Part shown: in pieces, positions 45,895-58,400 of the stretch
How positions within the stretch are numbered: the stretch's first letter is position 1
How the letters are laid out: every line of letters begins with the position of its first letter
Origin: JAPLJC01 sp963697965
GTDB lineage: Bacteria; Desulfobacterota; Desulfobaccia; Desulfobaccales; 0-14-0-80-60-11
Direction of reading: 5' to 3'
Length of the DNA: 64,000 nucleotides
NCBI GenBank assembly: GCA_963697965.1
Contig: OY969108.1
Coordinates: forward strand, 62,001 to 126,000
Position numbers and translations under genes: made by a program
Notes under the pieces: model-generated
What the model was told of the DNA's origin: nothing
The model's database searches: none
What the model saw: only the letters and a program-made list of their open reading frames with translations

Positions 45895-45898
<4 letters not shown>
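44858..45898 (+). CDS. recA: Recombinase RecA
   Basis: Strand-exchange protein for homologous repair and SOS signalling, 346 residues. Walker A GPEASGKTT (residues 69-77), Walker B VVVVDSVAAL, the L1/L2 DNA-binding loops (EGDMGDAQMGSQARLMSQAL and INQIRHKIGVMFGNPETTTG) and the C-terminal domain with QGISREGDLLDLA are all present. The stop overlaps the alaS start (ATGA), so the two are translationally coupled. No intein or insertion. Confidence 0.98.
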
Positions 45899-48540
<2,642 letters not shown>

Positions 48541-48638
48541 GATTGAATGATAATTGGGAAATCCAATTCCGCAATATCAAAAAGTAATCCAGGGTGCGCC
48601 CTGTCAACCATGTCAAACTCTTTTAAAGGTAAATTATC

Positions 48639-48842
48639 ATGAGCAAATTCAAAGAAAGTTTTGTGATTGATGATAAAGGCAAACAAATCGGGGTAATTTT
48701 GGATATTGCCAAATATCGCAAGCTCTTGGAAGAGATTGAAGAGCTGGAATCAATCCGCGCTTACGATGCTGCCAAGGCTGCCAAGGATGAAGCTATTCCC
48801 TTTGAACAGGCAATTTCCGAGATTGAGCAGACTCGTTCATGA
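48639..48842 (+). CDS. Antitoxin of a type II toxin-antitoxin pair (Phd/YefM-like)
   Basis: A 67-residue protein with FVIDDKGKQIGVILDIAKYR, a helix EEIEELESIRAYDAAKAAKD, and a C-terminal tail IPFEQAISEIEQTRS that would wrap the toxin. AAAGGTAAAT precedes the ATG. The stop overlaps the toxin start (ATGA), the usual arrangement. Its DNA is more AT-rich than alaS. Confidence 0.85.
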   Translation: MSKFKESFVIDDKGKQIGVILDIAKYRKLLEEIEELESIRAYDAAKAAKDEAIPFEQAISEIEQTRS

Positions 48843-49093
48843 CCTTCTCTATTTCTATTCTGCGCCGGGCGCAGAAAGAATTAGCCCACCTACCAAAAGA
48901 GTCCTATGAACAAGTCCGCGATGCCATTCGAGCCTTGGCTTATAAGCCAAGACCTACTGGTTGCAGGAAGTTAATCGCCCGCACCGGGTGGCGCCTAAAG
49001 ATTGGTGATTACCGGATAATTTATGAAATCGATGATAAAAGTCGAACAATTGAAGTGCTTCATATCGGCCACAGGCGCAATGTTTACCGCTGA
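48839..49093 (+). CDS. RelE/ParE-family toxin
   Basis: An 84-residue RelE-fold protein: SISILRRAQKELAHLPKESY, LIARTGWRLKIGDYRIIYEI with the conserved basic and aromatic residues, and VLHIGHRRNVYR at the end. The arginines in GDYRIIY and GHRRNVY and the terminal Tyr fit an mRNA-cleaving RelE relative rather than a gyrase-targeting ParE. Translationally coupled to its antitoxin. Located between alaS and hypA as a small inserted module. Confidence 0.9.
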   Translation: MTFSISILRRAQKELAHLPKESYEQVRDAIRALAYKPRPTGCRKLIARTGWRLKIGDYRIIYEIDDKSRTIEVLHIGHRRNVYR

Positions 49094-49133
49094 TTAGCAA
49101 AATTGATTAGTTAACCGAAAAGGAACCCAGAAC

Positions 49134-49523
49134 TTGCACGAATACGGCTTGATGGAAAACGTCATCGCGGTCATCATGGCGGAACTCAAGAAATCCGGGG
49201 AGGAGGAGGCCAGGCCAGGCCGGCTGCTCACGGTGACCCTGAAGGTGGGGGCCCTGGAGCTGCACTCCGAAGACGCCCTCCGCCAGGCCTTTGAGGTCCT
49301 GAGCCAGGGCACCGCCCTGGAGGGGGCCCGCCTGCTCCTGGTTATCCTGCCGGCTACCCTGGCCTGCCCCCAGTGCGGTTTCCGATGCCCCTTGCCCCTG
49401 GGAGCCGCCGACCCCCATGACGCCCTGCCCATGGCGGAGTGCCCCCAGTGCCGCGTCCTGGCCCCGGTCCAGGACGGACGCGGGGTGGAGTCCATTGAGC
49501 TTTGCTGGGAAGAAGAAGCCTAG
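49134..49523 (+). CDS. hypA: Hydrogenase/urease nickel incorporation protein HypA
   Basis: Nickel chaperone for [NiFe]-hydrogenase maturation. 129 residues starting with TTG at 49134, fixed by the conserved MHE N-terminus (His2 binds nickel) and by AAGGA 8 nt upstream. Two Cys pairs bind zinc: ACPQCG (Cys78, Cys81) and ECPQCR (Cys103, Cys106). Slightly longer than usual (113-120). No other hyp or hydrogenase gene is in the window. Confidence 0.93.
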   Translation: MHEYGLMENVIAVIMAELKKSGEEEARPGRLLTVTLKVGALELHSEDALRQAFEVLSQGTALEGARLLLVILPATLACPQCGFRCPLPLGAADPHDALPMAECPQCRVLAPVQDGRGVESIELCWEEEA

Positions 49524-49674
49524 GGCCGCTGTCTCCAATCTTCGTTAATCGCTAGATCGTCCTTCCCTGTTTTTGAAGGGGCCGCAGATAATAACGCTCG
49601 CAGTCTAGAGATGGCATAATGCCAATGGCGGGAGGCGCTGCGCTTTCCCGCCCTACGGGCTACGGCCTTCGCTT

Positions 49675-50466
49675 TTAATTCGGCAGCGATTTCAACCACC
49701 GCACCACGTCGGCCTCGGCTGCGGCCGGGGTGCCCAGGTGATCGGCGGAAACCACCAGATATTGGCTTAAGGGGTTGGCCGGCGCCTTGTCGAAGATTTC
49801 TTTGGCCTGGGGAAAATGCATATCTTTATCCCCAACCACTACCAGCAAAGGGATCTTGGAATCGAGCCGGGCGGCGTTGCGCCCCATGGACCCCAGCCCG
49901 TCGGGATCGAAATAGCTGAGGTAGATTTGGGCTTGCGTGTTAACAGTAAAATGCTTCCCCTGGTTCGTGTCAGGGAACTCGGCGTTTTGGGCCCCACGAC
50001 CGGACTGCACCATCCCCCGGGCTTTGGCGACGCCTTCCTTAACTATTTCTTGAAATTGGGGCAAATCCGGAAAATGCCCCGGGGCCAGCATGATGACCCC
50101 GGCAACCCCGCCCCGGTTAGCGGCATAAGCCAGGGCGGCGTTAGCTCCCATGCTATGTCCCGCCACCACGATTTTAGTGGCTCCTTTCTGTTTGAGTTGG
50201 TTGATGGCCGCGGCGATCTCATCCAAGGCCGTCTCATAGCTGGCATCCAGATAGCGATTAAAGGACCAGGGCATCGCCGGGGTGGAGACGAGAAACCCCT
50301 GGGCCTCCAATTTAGACGACAGACCCCACAGTCTTTCGGGCTTGCCCGTCTTGCCATGCAGCAGCACCACCCCCACACGCGGGGACTCTGCCTGGGATAC
50401 CGCGGGAATAATCAGAACCACGGCCAGTATCAAGAGGATAAGCCTAAAAATCATTTTCCGGGACAT
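49675..50466 (-). CDS. Secreted alpha/beta-hydrolase
   Basis: A 263-residue protein with an N-terminal signal peptide (MIFRLILLILAVVLIIPAVS then QAES), a GVVLLHGKTG oxyanion region, the nucleophile elbow VVAGHSMGANAAL (Ser105), an acid in VVVGDKDMHFP and a final His in VSADHLGTP. Probably a periplasmic esterase or dienelactone hydrolase-like enzyme; substrate unknown. GGGAGG precedes ATG 50466. It lies alone between hypA (convergent) and the unknown gene at 50526. Confidence 0.82.
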   Translation of the reverse strand: MSRKMIFRLILLILAVVLIIPAVSQAESPRVGVVLLHGKTGKPERLWGLSSKLEAQGFLVSTPAMPWSFNRYLDASYETALDEIAAAINQLKQKGATKIVVAGHSMGANAALAYAANRGGVAGVIMLAPGHFPDLPQFQEIVKEGVAKARGMVQSGRGAQNAEFPDTNQGKHFTVNTQAQIYLSYFDPDGLGSMGRNAARLDSKIPLLVVVGDKDMHFPQAKEIFDKAPANPLSQYLVVSADHLGTPAAAEADVVRWLKSLPN

Positions 50467-50525
50467 ACTTGCCTCCCATCTATCAGTTTAGACTAAACTT
50501 ATTGGATTTGAGGAACAATAAGGGT

Positions 50526-51176
50526 TCACTTTTCTGGTGATTTCCCAACCTTGACCCTCAGGCAGACCAGGTCTTCGCTGTTGGGCCAGGCCAGGGCCCG
50601 CAAGGCCCGAGAATTTAGTTCTTCGCTATTGAGATAAGCCGCCCCCACACCCGCCCAGAAATCCTCGGGCTGGGAGCGCAGGAATTTTCCGAGAACTGCT
50701 CCAGCGATCCAGATGCCCTTCTCCAGAAAGAAGGGTCCCAGTTCTTCGGTCAGGAGGTTAAAGAGCTTCAATTTCACCAGGCACTCCCCCCCTTGTACCG
50801 CCTGGTGTCGATCGCGGTGGCTGATGTTGGACCTTAAGCCGGCCAAATATCCCCCGCGACGCATCAAGGCTCCCACCAGTCCGGGCATGGCCGCGGACAG
50901 GGCCAGGGTGTCGCCAGGGCCGACAATAGCTGTATCTATCTCATCCACGGGTTTGCCGTTGAGAAAAATTGTCCGTATCCGGCCCTCCAGATAGTCCGGG
51001 TCCAGGCTGAGATGCCGGCAGAGGATGGTTCTGATGCTGCCGCTCCCGGGAACCTTGACCAGGAAACCTTGCTGGCAAAGAGGGAAGAACCGCGGCAGGA
51101 TGCTTGGCCGCACGTGCAAGGAAAGAGCGGCGCCAGCCCCAGGGCGGGAGGGATCCCGGATCATCCGGTCAGACAT
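50526..51176 (-). CDS. Unknown protein linked to aldehyde:ferredoxin oxidoreductase, possible beta-grasp fold
   Basis: About 216 residues from ATG 51176 (a TTG at 51182 is also possible). No family is confidently recognised. The N-terminal half has LVKVPGSGSIRTILCRHL, then IRTIFLNGKPVDEIDTAIVG, PGDTLALSAAMPGLVGALM and RRGGYLA, a pattern of strands and a PGDTLAL turn recalling MoaD/ThiS-like beta-grasp proteins but without their C-terminal Gly-Gly. It follows the aldehyde oxidoreductase gene on the same strand with a GC-rich hairpin between. A role in cofactor handling or subunit assembly for that enzyme is plausible; no direct evidence. Confidence 0.6.
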   Translation of the reverse strand: MSDRMIRDPSRPGAGAALSLHVRPSILPRFFPLCQQGFLVKVPGSGSIRTILCRHLSLDPDYLEGRIRTIFLNGKPVDEIDTAIVGPGDTLALSAAMPGLVGALMRRGGYLAGLRSNISHRDRHQAVQGGECLVKLKLFNLLTEELGPFFLEKGIWIAGAVLGKFLRSQPEDFWAGVGAAYLNSEELNSRALRALAWPNSEDLVCLRVKVGKSPEK

Positions 51177-51249
51177 GGGCAAAATTCCGGAAATTGCCAG
51201 TCATACCACGTAATATCATCAGGAAAATGGAGCGCCTGGCAAAGGGAAC

Positions 51250-51283
51250 CCGAGGCAAGGCCGGGGCCCCGGCCCCACCTCGG
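51250..51283 (-). terminator. Strong GC-rich hairpin between the oxidoreductase and its partner gene
   Basis: CCGAGG (51250-51255) and CCTCGG (51278-51283) enclose the perfect 16-bp palindrome GGCCGGGGCCCCGGCC (51259-51274). It lies 24-57 bp after the oxidoreductase stop. With no T tract it is more likely an attenuator or a stabiliser of the upstream mRNA end. Confidence 0.5.
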
Positions 51284-51306
51284 GCTGGACTGGGGGTTCA
51301 CCAGAG

Positions 51307-53061
51307 TCATTTTGAGGCGAATACTTCTTCCCCGAATACTGCATCCAAATCCTCATCCGACACTTGGAAGGTCACGTTGTGGGGGCCCAACGGCACCCTC
51401 TGGAAGAAGCGCGGCAGCCGGTCATGGGCCTTGGTGAAGCCGGCAGCGGTGTTAAACTCCTTTTCGGTCTTGATAATTTTCTTGCCCAGGTCCACAACCC
51501 CATTGGCATCCAGGGACAGGCCGTAGAAGGCATTGATCATATCGATCAAGGCCTGGAAGGTCTCCGGCTGGTCTAGGACTGCGAAGGCAATGAACAGGCA
51601 CATGCCGGTGGCGTCCACCGCCGCCGTGGCAAACTGCAGATTCCGGGACAGCTCCATCTGGCCCTTGGGAGAAAGGGGGTCAACGTCACCGCCCACCTTC
51701 AAGATATTGGTGGCCACGGCGTAGCCGGCAGTGTGGTCGGCTCCCATGGTGCTGGTGGCATAGGTAACCCCGATGCCCTGCACCGCCCGCGGATCATAGG
51801 CGGGGAGGGCCTGGCCCTTAACTACCGGGACCCGCTCCACGCCGAAGACCTTGCCGGTGACTTCGGCGCCGGCCCCCAAAATACGGCCCAGGTAAGAGCC
51901 CTTTCCCACTTCCTTCACCATCTCGATGGCAGCCTGGGCGTCACCGAATTTGGCGACGCCGGCTTCCATGGCCACGCCGATGGCGACTCCCATCTCGATG
52001 GTGTCCACCCCGTAGTTGTCATCCAGGAAATCGAGCCTGGCGACGGCGTCCATATCGCAGATGCCGCAATTGCCGCCGTGGGCCCAAACGGTCTCGTATT
52101 CGGGTTGCTTGGTCAGGTAGTGGCCGTCTTTATCATGATAGGTGCCGGAACAGCGAATCATGCAGCCGCGGTGGCAGCCATGGGTGGGCAGGCCGCCCCG
52201 GGCGGTCTCGGTCTCCGCCTCGGTTTCGCCGCTGATCAGATGCGCCCCTTCAAAGCGGCCCTGGGCAAAGTTGTAAGTGGGGTAGGCCCCAGCCTCGTTG
52301 ATGATGTTGGTCAGGACGTTGGTGCCATAAGCAGGCAGCGCCTCCCCGGTGATCGGGTGGTTCTTGAGGCCTTCGGCAAACTTCTTGTTGGCCTCCCGGA
52401 ACTTTTCGGGATCCTGGGGCTGGCGCATCCCCATGCCGGTGTCGTCCAAAACGATGACCTTCACTTGCTTGGCGCCCATGACGGCTCCAACGCCGCCCCT
52501 GCCGGCATGGCGGGTCGGCCGCAGTTCCATGTCGGTGACGGCGATGCTGGCGGACGCCATCTTCATCTCCCCGCAAAGACCGATGGAGATGCAGGCGATC
52601 TTGTCGCCATGCTCCTGTTTCAGGCGCTCGATGAGATCATAATTGGGCAGCAATTTTAGATCGTTGGCTACACTGATCTTGCCCCCGTCTTTATTGATAA
52701 ACACCTTGTAGAGGTCGTCGGTGGCCGGCTGGCCTTCCAGGACGATGGCGGCATACCCGAGACGGGCCAGGGTTTGGCCCCCCATGCCGCCAACGTTGGC
52801 CTCCTTGATGGTGCCGGTCAGGGGGCTCTTGCAGCCTACCGAGAGGCGGCCGGAGGTGGTGGCGGCGGTGCCGGTTAACAAACCGGGAGCAATCACCAGT
52901 TTGTTCTCGTCACTCAAGGCATGACAGGTAGGCGGCACTTCCTTGCCCACAATGGTGGAAGTCATGGCCCGGCCACCCAGGCCGGCATACTCTCCCACCG
53001 GAACTGCTGTGGCCTTGGGACCGCCGTCGGCCCCCATGTTAATCCTTAAGATCTTGTCCAT
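51307..53061 (-). CDS. Aldehyde:ferredoxin oxidoreductase (tungsten AOR family)
   Basis: Oxidises aldehydes to acids (or reduces acids) with ferredoxin, using a tungsten or molybdenum pyranopterin and a 4Fe-4S cluster. 584 residues from ATG 53061, which has GGAGGAG upstream; the longer frame to 53115 is rejected. Motifs: the N-terminal GLGGRAM region, GRLSVGCKSPLTGTIKEANVG, CHRGCMIRCSG (cluster cysteines), NCGICDMDAVARLDF and GADHTAGYAVATNI. Cytoplasmic. It faces away from the lipoprotein gene and leads the unknown gene at 50526. Confidence 0.9.
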   Translation of the reverse strand: MDKILRINMGADGGPKATAVPVGEYAGLGGRAMTSTIVGKEVPPTCHALSDENKLVIAPGLLTGTAATTSGRLSVGCKSPLTGTIKEANVGGMGGQTLARLGYAAIVLEGQPATDDLYKVFINKDGGKISVANDLKLLPNYDLIERLKQEHGDKIACISIGLCGEMKMASASIAVTDMELRPTRHAGRGGVGAVMGAKQVKVIVLDDTGMGMRQPQDPEKFREANKKFAEGLKNHPITGEALPAYGTNVLTNIINEAGAYPTYNFAQGRFEGAHLISGETEAETETARGGLPTHGCHRGCMIRCSGTYHDKDGHYLTKQPEYETVWAHGGNCGICDMDAVARLDFLDDNYGVDTIEMGVAIGVAMEAGVAKFGDAQAAIEMVKEVGKGSYLGRILGAGAEVTGKVFGVERVPVVKGQALPAYDPRAVQGIGVTYATSTMGADHTAGYAVATNILKVGGDVDPLSPKGQMELSRNLQFATAAVDATGMCLFIAFAVLDQPETFQALIDMINAFYGLSLDANGVVDLGKKIIKTEKEFNTAAGFTKAHDRLPRFFQRVPLGPHNVTFQVSDEDLDAVFGEEVFASK

Positions 53062-53461
53062 AAATCTTCTCCTCCCTGGTGGAATGTTGGGTGGAAGTGG
53101 CCGGGGAAATCCCAAAAGCGTCGTCTGACCACTGGAATTTATTCTAACATTTCATTATCTGAACCATACAGAAAATATGCTGAGGCCAAGTAGCCATCAT
53201 TTTCCTGAGCCAATTTAATTTTTGGATAAATTCAGTGTTTTCCACCTTAAAATTCAGGAATTCCCCGATATCCAAGAGATCTGTTAAAAATTATTCTCGG
53301 TGAGGGTTTGCTCCAAAACCGTTTTTTTTAACTGCGGTGGTTGAGTCCGGGCATAAATCTTGCTAAACTTAAGGTTAAAGGGTAAAGACCTGAAAAATCT
53401 GGTGGTGCTGGATTGGTATTAGTTTTTTTGCGCAAGTCCTGGTGGGCTAAGGAGCGCCGCA
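53062..53461. other. Divergent control region between AOR and lipoprotein genes
   Basis: A 400-bp gap with no gene. It is AT-rich, with CACCTTAAAATTCAGG around 53243-53258 and the run CCGTTTTTTTTAACTGCGG (about 53319-53337). The ribosome site AAGGAG for the lipoprotein is at 53449-53454. Promoters for both directions are expected, but no clear consensus was found. Confidence 0.45.
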
Positions 53462-53818
53462 ATGAAAAAATTCTTGTCTTTATTTTTCTGTTTACTGTTT
53501 TTGGCAGGTTGCGCCGCCAATGGCAATCAGGGGATTACCCAACAGGGTAACCTGGATCGCATCCAGGAAGGGAAATCTACCAAAGCCGATGTTCAGAATG
53601 CGGTGGGGACGCCAGCCAGAATCACCCCTTTGCGCGATGGGGAATTATGGGACTATAGCTATTCCCAGACAAGCGTCAATCCGGGTTTGGGGATTTCGAA
53701 TCAGACCCACCAGCTTTCGGTGTTCTTCGACAAACAAGGGATTGTCCGTAAAGTCCAGGCCGGAAACGATATGGGATATGATCTGGAGTCCTTGAAAAAA
53801 ATGATATTAATGAATTAA
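53462..53818 (+). CDS. Outer-membrane lipoprotein, SmpA/OmlA (BamE)-like
   Basis: A 118-residue lipoprotein: signal peptide with lipobox FLAGC (lipidated Cys17), then a small alpha/beta domain with RIQEGKSTKADVQNAVGTPA, GELWDYSYSQ, and VFFDKQGIVRKVQ, the pattern of the SmpA/OmlA fold used by BamE and many small envelope lipoproteins. Because it is not near bam genes, a specific BamE role cannot be claimed. Start has a good AAGGAG ribosome site. Transcribed away from the AOR. Confidence 0.85.
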   Translation: MKKFLSLFFCLLFLAGCAANGNQGITQQGNLDRIQEGKSTKADVQNAVGTPARITPLRDGELWDYSYSQTSVNPGLGISNQTHQLSVFFDKQGIVRKVQAGNDMGYDLESLKKMILMN

Positions 53819-53880
53819 CTAGATGGACCAAATTGAGGATTTATTCTTTTCAGTTTGCTTCTTTTTAATATAGAAGTCCA

Positions 53881-54617
53881 CTGCTGTCCGGCACGCTAAT
53901 TGAATACCAGAGGTTGTCGGATATCTGGTGGTCGAAGCCCAAGAATGGCCCACAGGTTCAGGCGTTCCAGGAGCATGATTTGGGCCAAACGGTTGAGTTC
54001 CAGAAGTCCCCAGCCCGCTTGGTCTTAAACTCAACCCACACCAACAGCAGATAAGCGATCAAGGCGGTCCAGATTTGGATCAGCACCGCATTCTTGGAGG
54101 TCCCATAAAAGGCCTTAATTTTCAGGTTTTGGTTGATCCACTTGAAAAAAAGTTCTACCTGCCAGCGGCGGCGGTAGAGTTCGGCCACCTCCAGGGCAGA
54201 TAGGTCCAGGGGGTTGGTTAAAAAGACATATTCCTTGCCGGTCTCCGGGTCCCGGTAATGCACCCGGCGCAGTGGCTCAGGATAGCTGGCCCGGCCCGGA
54301 GGTGAGCTCAAGCGGATAACCTGGTCGGCCAAGACCGGGGCGGAAGCCGTCTTTTCCTTGATAACCTCAAAGCAGGAGTTGCTTTTGAGCCGGGTCACAA
54401 ACCAGAACGGTGTCCTGGTGCAATTGGTAAAGCCAAGCATAATTTAGGTAGGCCCGGTCGAAGATCAACAGATCGCCCGGCTGGAAGTGCAGGTCTTGCA
54501 TGGCCTGGAGGTCATGGGTCTTGCCTGGGCCGTCTGGAACCAAAAGAAGGTTGGCCAGGGACAGGACTTCGTGATCGTCGAGGTGGCACCCGTCTATATG
54601 GGGAGTCGGCAGCCCTT
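53881..54617 (-). pseudogene. IS4-type transposase remnant, 5'-truncated and frameshifted
   Basis: The minus-strand frame ending at 53958 encodes the C-terminal DDE domain: VTRLKSNSCFEVIKEK, VFLTNPLDLSALEVAELYRR, then WQVELFFKWINQNLKIK, matching IS4-family transposases with the catalytic Glu in YRRRWQVELFFKW. Upstream, a different frame gives DGCHLDDHEVLSLANLLL and DLLIFDRAYLNYAWLYQLHQ (second Asp), so a frameshift lies near 54405. The N-terminal part with the first Asp is missing. Beyond the 3' end, 53885-53893 carries TGTCCGGCA, like the terminal repeats of the MITE-like elements in this window. Dead element. Confidence 0.8.
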
Positions 54618-54842
54618 CTAATCTTTTCCATTATCGAGGCGGTCGAAAGACGATTTTTTGCTAAAACCTTCGAGAAACAGTTTTTCTTCGACTTTTTGTA
54701 GCCGGCCCTGCGCTGCCTCTATTTTTTCCATCACCTCCGAGATCTCCATTAGTTTAGCAGTTAATTCTTTTAGTTTGGCTTTCGCTTTCAGAAGTTCCTC
54801 TTTTGCTTGCGCTATTTCCTTTTTGGCTTCCTGTTCGTTCAT
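54618..54842 (-). CDS. Small coiled-coil hypothetical protein
   Basis: A 74-residue protein, almost entirely heptad-patterned (NEQEAKKEIAQAKEELLKAK and KLMEISEVMEKIEAAQGRL), so a coiled coil is likely. GGAGAAGTGAG precedes ATG. No family or membrane segment. The stop falls exactly where the transposase remnant begins, so the original C-terminus may have been altered by the insertion. Function unknown. Confidence 0.6.
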   Translation of the reverse strand: MNEQEAKKEIAQAKEELLKAKAKLKELTAKLMEISEVMEKIEAAQGRLQKVEEKLFLEGFSKKSSFDRLDNGKD

Positions 54843-54929
54843 CTCACTTCTCCTTTGACCCGGCGCGTCGGCTGCCGCGCATTGTTAGGCTAGGCCTCCT
54901 TGCACTAATGGCCGCAGTCAGTCTGAAAA

Positions 54930-55403
54930 CTAGGCAAGGCGCAGTTGCGCCAGCGATGCCCGGGCGCTACCATCGCTGATGTCCGGAACAATTTTTAATT
55001 CAAGCGCCGTGACCCCCTCGAGATTGAGGTTGTAGTCTTCGACCTGGCGCCCTGCATCCGGCGGACTGAAGTTGTACTGCTGGCGCAAAATCTCCCGGTA
55101 CGACTGACCGCCGTCCGGTGACCACCCTAAAACGAATTCCTGGGTGCGCTCCTGCTCATCTTCATGGAACGCCAGGTGGATCAGTTTGAGTCTCAGCGGC
55201 TCAGCAAACAGCAGGCGGATCGTCTGCTCCCCAGGCTGCGCGGCCCGCCAACCCGAGCCCGTACCCGGAATCAGCGCCGATTCAATCGGGTAGCCGGCAT
55301 CTTCGGAGGTAATTTCGACCTGTGCCAGGCGTTCAAGGTCTAGCCAACCCGGCTCGGCGGCTGTGACCGCACGAGGGCCATGACCGATAATGCGCTTGCG
55401 CAT
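54930..55403 (-). CDS. Small protein with discoidin/F5-8C-like pattern, downstream of ndvB
   Basis: A 157-residue soluble protein. ATG 55403 is chosen since GAGGAGGT stands 5 nt upstream; an ATG at 55418 overlaps that site. It contains EPGWLDLERLAQVEITSEDA, QTIRLLFAEPLRLKLIHLAF, EFVLGWSPDGGQSYREI and VTALELKIVPD, the strand pattern of discoidin (F5/8 type C) or similar carbohydrate-binding beta sandwiches. No signal peptide. It starts 22 bp after ndvB, so it is probably co-transcribed and may bind or sense beta-glucan; that is inference. Confidence 0.65.
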   Translation of the reverse strand: MRKRIIGHGPRAVTAAEPGWLDLERLAQVEITSEDAGYPIESALIPGTGSGWRAAQPGEQTIRLLFAEPLRLKLIHLAFHEDEQERTQEFVLGWSPDGGQSYREILRQQYNFSPPDAGRQVEDYNLNLEGVTALELKIVPDISDGSARASLAQLRLA

Positions 55404-55425
55404 AGAGCACCTCCTCATTTCTCAC

Positions 55426-58400
55426 TCAAGGTAAAAGCCACACCTCGACATAGTGTTCCTGATGGTCGTCAACCAGGGGAATAGTGTCATCGTGTTGGTC
55501 GACGCCATCAAGAGTCACACGCGTCTCGCCATCCTTGGCCGGGCCCTGCTGGACGGTGATGTGGTAGACCGTCTCCCGAAATCGATAGTGCATCGTGAAG
55601 CCCGGCCAATCCGCCGGGAGACAAGGCGTGAACCGCAGCTTGTCCACCTCCAGCCTCAGCCCCAGAAGTGATTCCACGATCAGCCGGTACATCCAGCCGG
55701 CAGACCCCGTGTACCACGTCCAGCCACCGCGGCCAATATGAGGCGAGAGCGCATAGACGTCGGCCGCCACGACATAGGGTTCTACTTTGTAGATGGCGAT
55801 CCCCTCGGGAGAGCTGGCATGGTTCACCGGATTGATCATTGCCAGTAGCTCCCAGGCGCGCGCCCGGTCGCCCAAGGCCGCGAAGGCCATCGCCACCCAG
55901 ATGGCGGCGTGGGTGTATTGTCCGCCGTTCTCTCTCACCCCGGGGAGGTACCCTTTGATGTAGCCGGGATTCAAATCCGACTTGTCGAACGGCGGAGCCA
56001 GGAGCTCAATGAGCGCCTGCTCCCGGCGAACGAGGAGATGATCCACTGCTTCCATGGCTAGGCGCGCCTGCGCCGCATCCCCCGCACCGGATAGAACGGA
56101 CCAGCTCTGCGGAATCGAATCGATCCGGCACTCGGGGTTGCCCGCCGATCCCAGCGGTGAACCGTCGTCGAAGTAGGCGCGGCGATACCACTCGCCGTCC
56201 CAGCCATGCTTCTTGATATTGCGGCGCAGCCCTGCCGCCTCCCTGACGCAGCGCTCGGCGAAGGACACATCACCATGGGTACGAGCCACCTCGGTGAACC
56301 GGGTGAGCACTTCATAAAGGAAAAAGCCCAACCAGACGCTTTCCCCTTTGCCGTGTTCGCCCACCAGGTTCATGCCGTCATTCCAGTCGCCGGAGCCCAT
56401 GAACGGCAGGCCGTGCTTCCCAAATCTGAGGCCCCTAAGGATAGCTCGCACACAGTGGTCATACAAACTGGCCGTTTCTTGAGACCGGTTGGGCAGATCG
56501 TAATACGAGTCCTCCTCCGCGTTTACCGGGCGGCCCTGGACGAAGTGGATAGGTTCGGCCAACACGCCGGTGTCCCCGGTGTTCAGGACGTAGCGGCACG
56601 TCGCCAGCGGCAGCCAGAGGTAATCATCGGAGCAATGGGTTCGTACGCCCCGGCCCAGGGGGGGGTGCCACCAATGCTGGACATCTCCTTCCGGGAACTG
56701 GCGGGAGGCGCAAAGGAGCAGGTGCTCGCGCATCAGGCCTGGCTCGGCGTAGATCAGCGCCATTACGTCCTGCAACTGATCGCGGAAACCGAAGGCGCCC
56801 CCCGACTGGTAGAAGCCGCTGCGCCCCCAAAGGCGGCACGCCAGGGTCTGGTATAAAAGCCAGCCGTTGGTGAGCACGTTGAGGGACTCGTCGGGTGTTT
56901 CCACTTGCACGGCGCCGAGGGTATGATTCCAGTAATGCCACACGGCATCGAGGGCGCCGCGCGCCTCCGTTGAGCCTCGAAAGCGCTGGACGAGGTCCCT
57001 GGCGTCATCCTCGTCCCGCCCTACGCCGAGCATGAAAACGATCTCACGCTCCTGCCCGGCGGTCAGCTCGAAAGGAACCTGAAGCGCGGCACAGGGGTCC
57101 AAACCTGCTCCCACCTTTCCAGAAAGCCGCAACCGGGACATAGCGGCAGGACTGCGCAGCGTGCCGTTACGTCCCAGGAATTCAGTCCGGTCGCCGCTTA
57201 AGGTCCGAATCGCCGCGTCCACCTTGAAGAAGGCAACCCGATCGCTGAACTCCGTGTTATAGGGGTTACGCGCGAAAAGCGCGCCACTATTCAGGTCAAC
57301 TTCAGTGATCACGTGCATGGCGGATTTCGACCGCAGATCTCCCAAAACCCATTCTAAGTAGCCTGTGGCGGAGAGCCGGCGCGACCGGCCGGACACGTTC
57401 CGCACTTTGAGCACCGTGAACTTGATCGGTACATCCTGGGCCACGTAAACCCACACCTCTGAGCTAATGCCGTCCTCGGTGTGCTCGAAAACGCTGTAGC
57501 CGAATCCGTGGCGGCAGGCGTAAGGCAGCGCGCCACGGCTGGGCAGCGGCATGGGGGACCAGAAGTGGCCGGTCTCTTCGTCACGGAGATAGAAGGCTTC
57601 TCCGCTCGCATCGCTCACGGGATCGTTCCCCCAGGGAGTGAGGCGGAACTCGTGGGCATTCTCGCTCCAGGTATAGGCCAGGCCGCTCTCTGAGATGACG
57701 GTTCCGAAGTACGGGTTGGCCAGCACATTTACCCAGGGGGCCGGAGTCACCTGCCGGTCCGTGGTGGTAATGACATATTCGCGTCCGTCAGGGGTGAATC
57801 CGCCCAGCCCGTTGAAAAACCTCAGGTCGGCGCGGGACAGCTCGGCCGTCCCCGGGGTTTCACCGCGGTGGGTTCGAGTCGGCGCCAGGGGCGGTACGGT
57901 CACTTCCAACTGGCCCCGCCGGTTAAGCTGGTCCTCCAGCGCCCCCCGGCTATCGGTGATGACGGCGCGCGCCACCGTTTGGAACAGAATGCGGTCCTCC
58001 TCCGATATCTGGTCCGCGGGTCTTACGAAAATGCCGCCTGGCCGATCTATCTCACTGGCTTCGCCCCTTGCGGCAATGAGTCCCATGATCTGGTCGTGGA
58101 GAAGTTGCCGGTAACCGGCGTGATCTTCGTTCCAGATCATCAGGTCCACCGCCAGTCCTCTTAAGCGCCAATAGGCATGGGCTTGGATGAGTTGGCGCGC
58201 CAGATCGATATTGGCCGGATCTTCAATCTGCAGCAGCACAATGGGTATATCGCCGGAGATGGAGTAGCCCCAAAGACCGGATTGCCCGCGGCGGTTCTTG
58301 ATGAGGACGCTCGGGTCGGCTCGCAGCGAATCATTGGCGTAAATTACCGAGCTCGCCAGGCGGCAGTAGAGCTGCGCGTCGGAATCCGTGGCATTGATCT

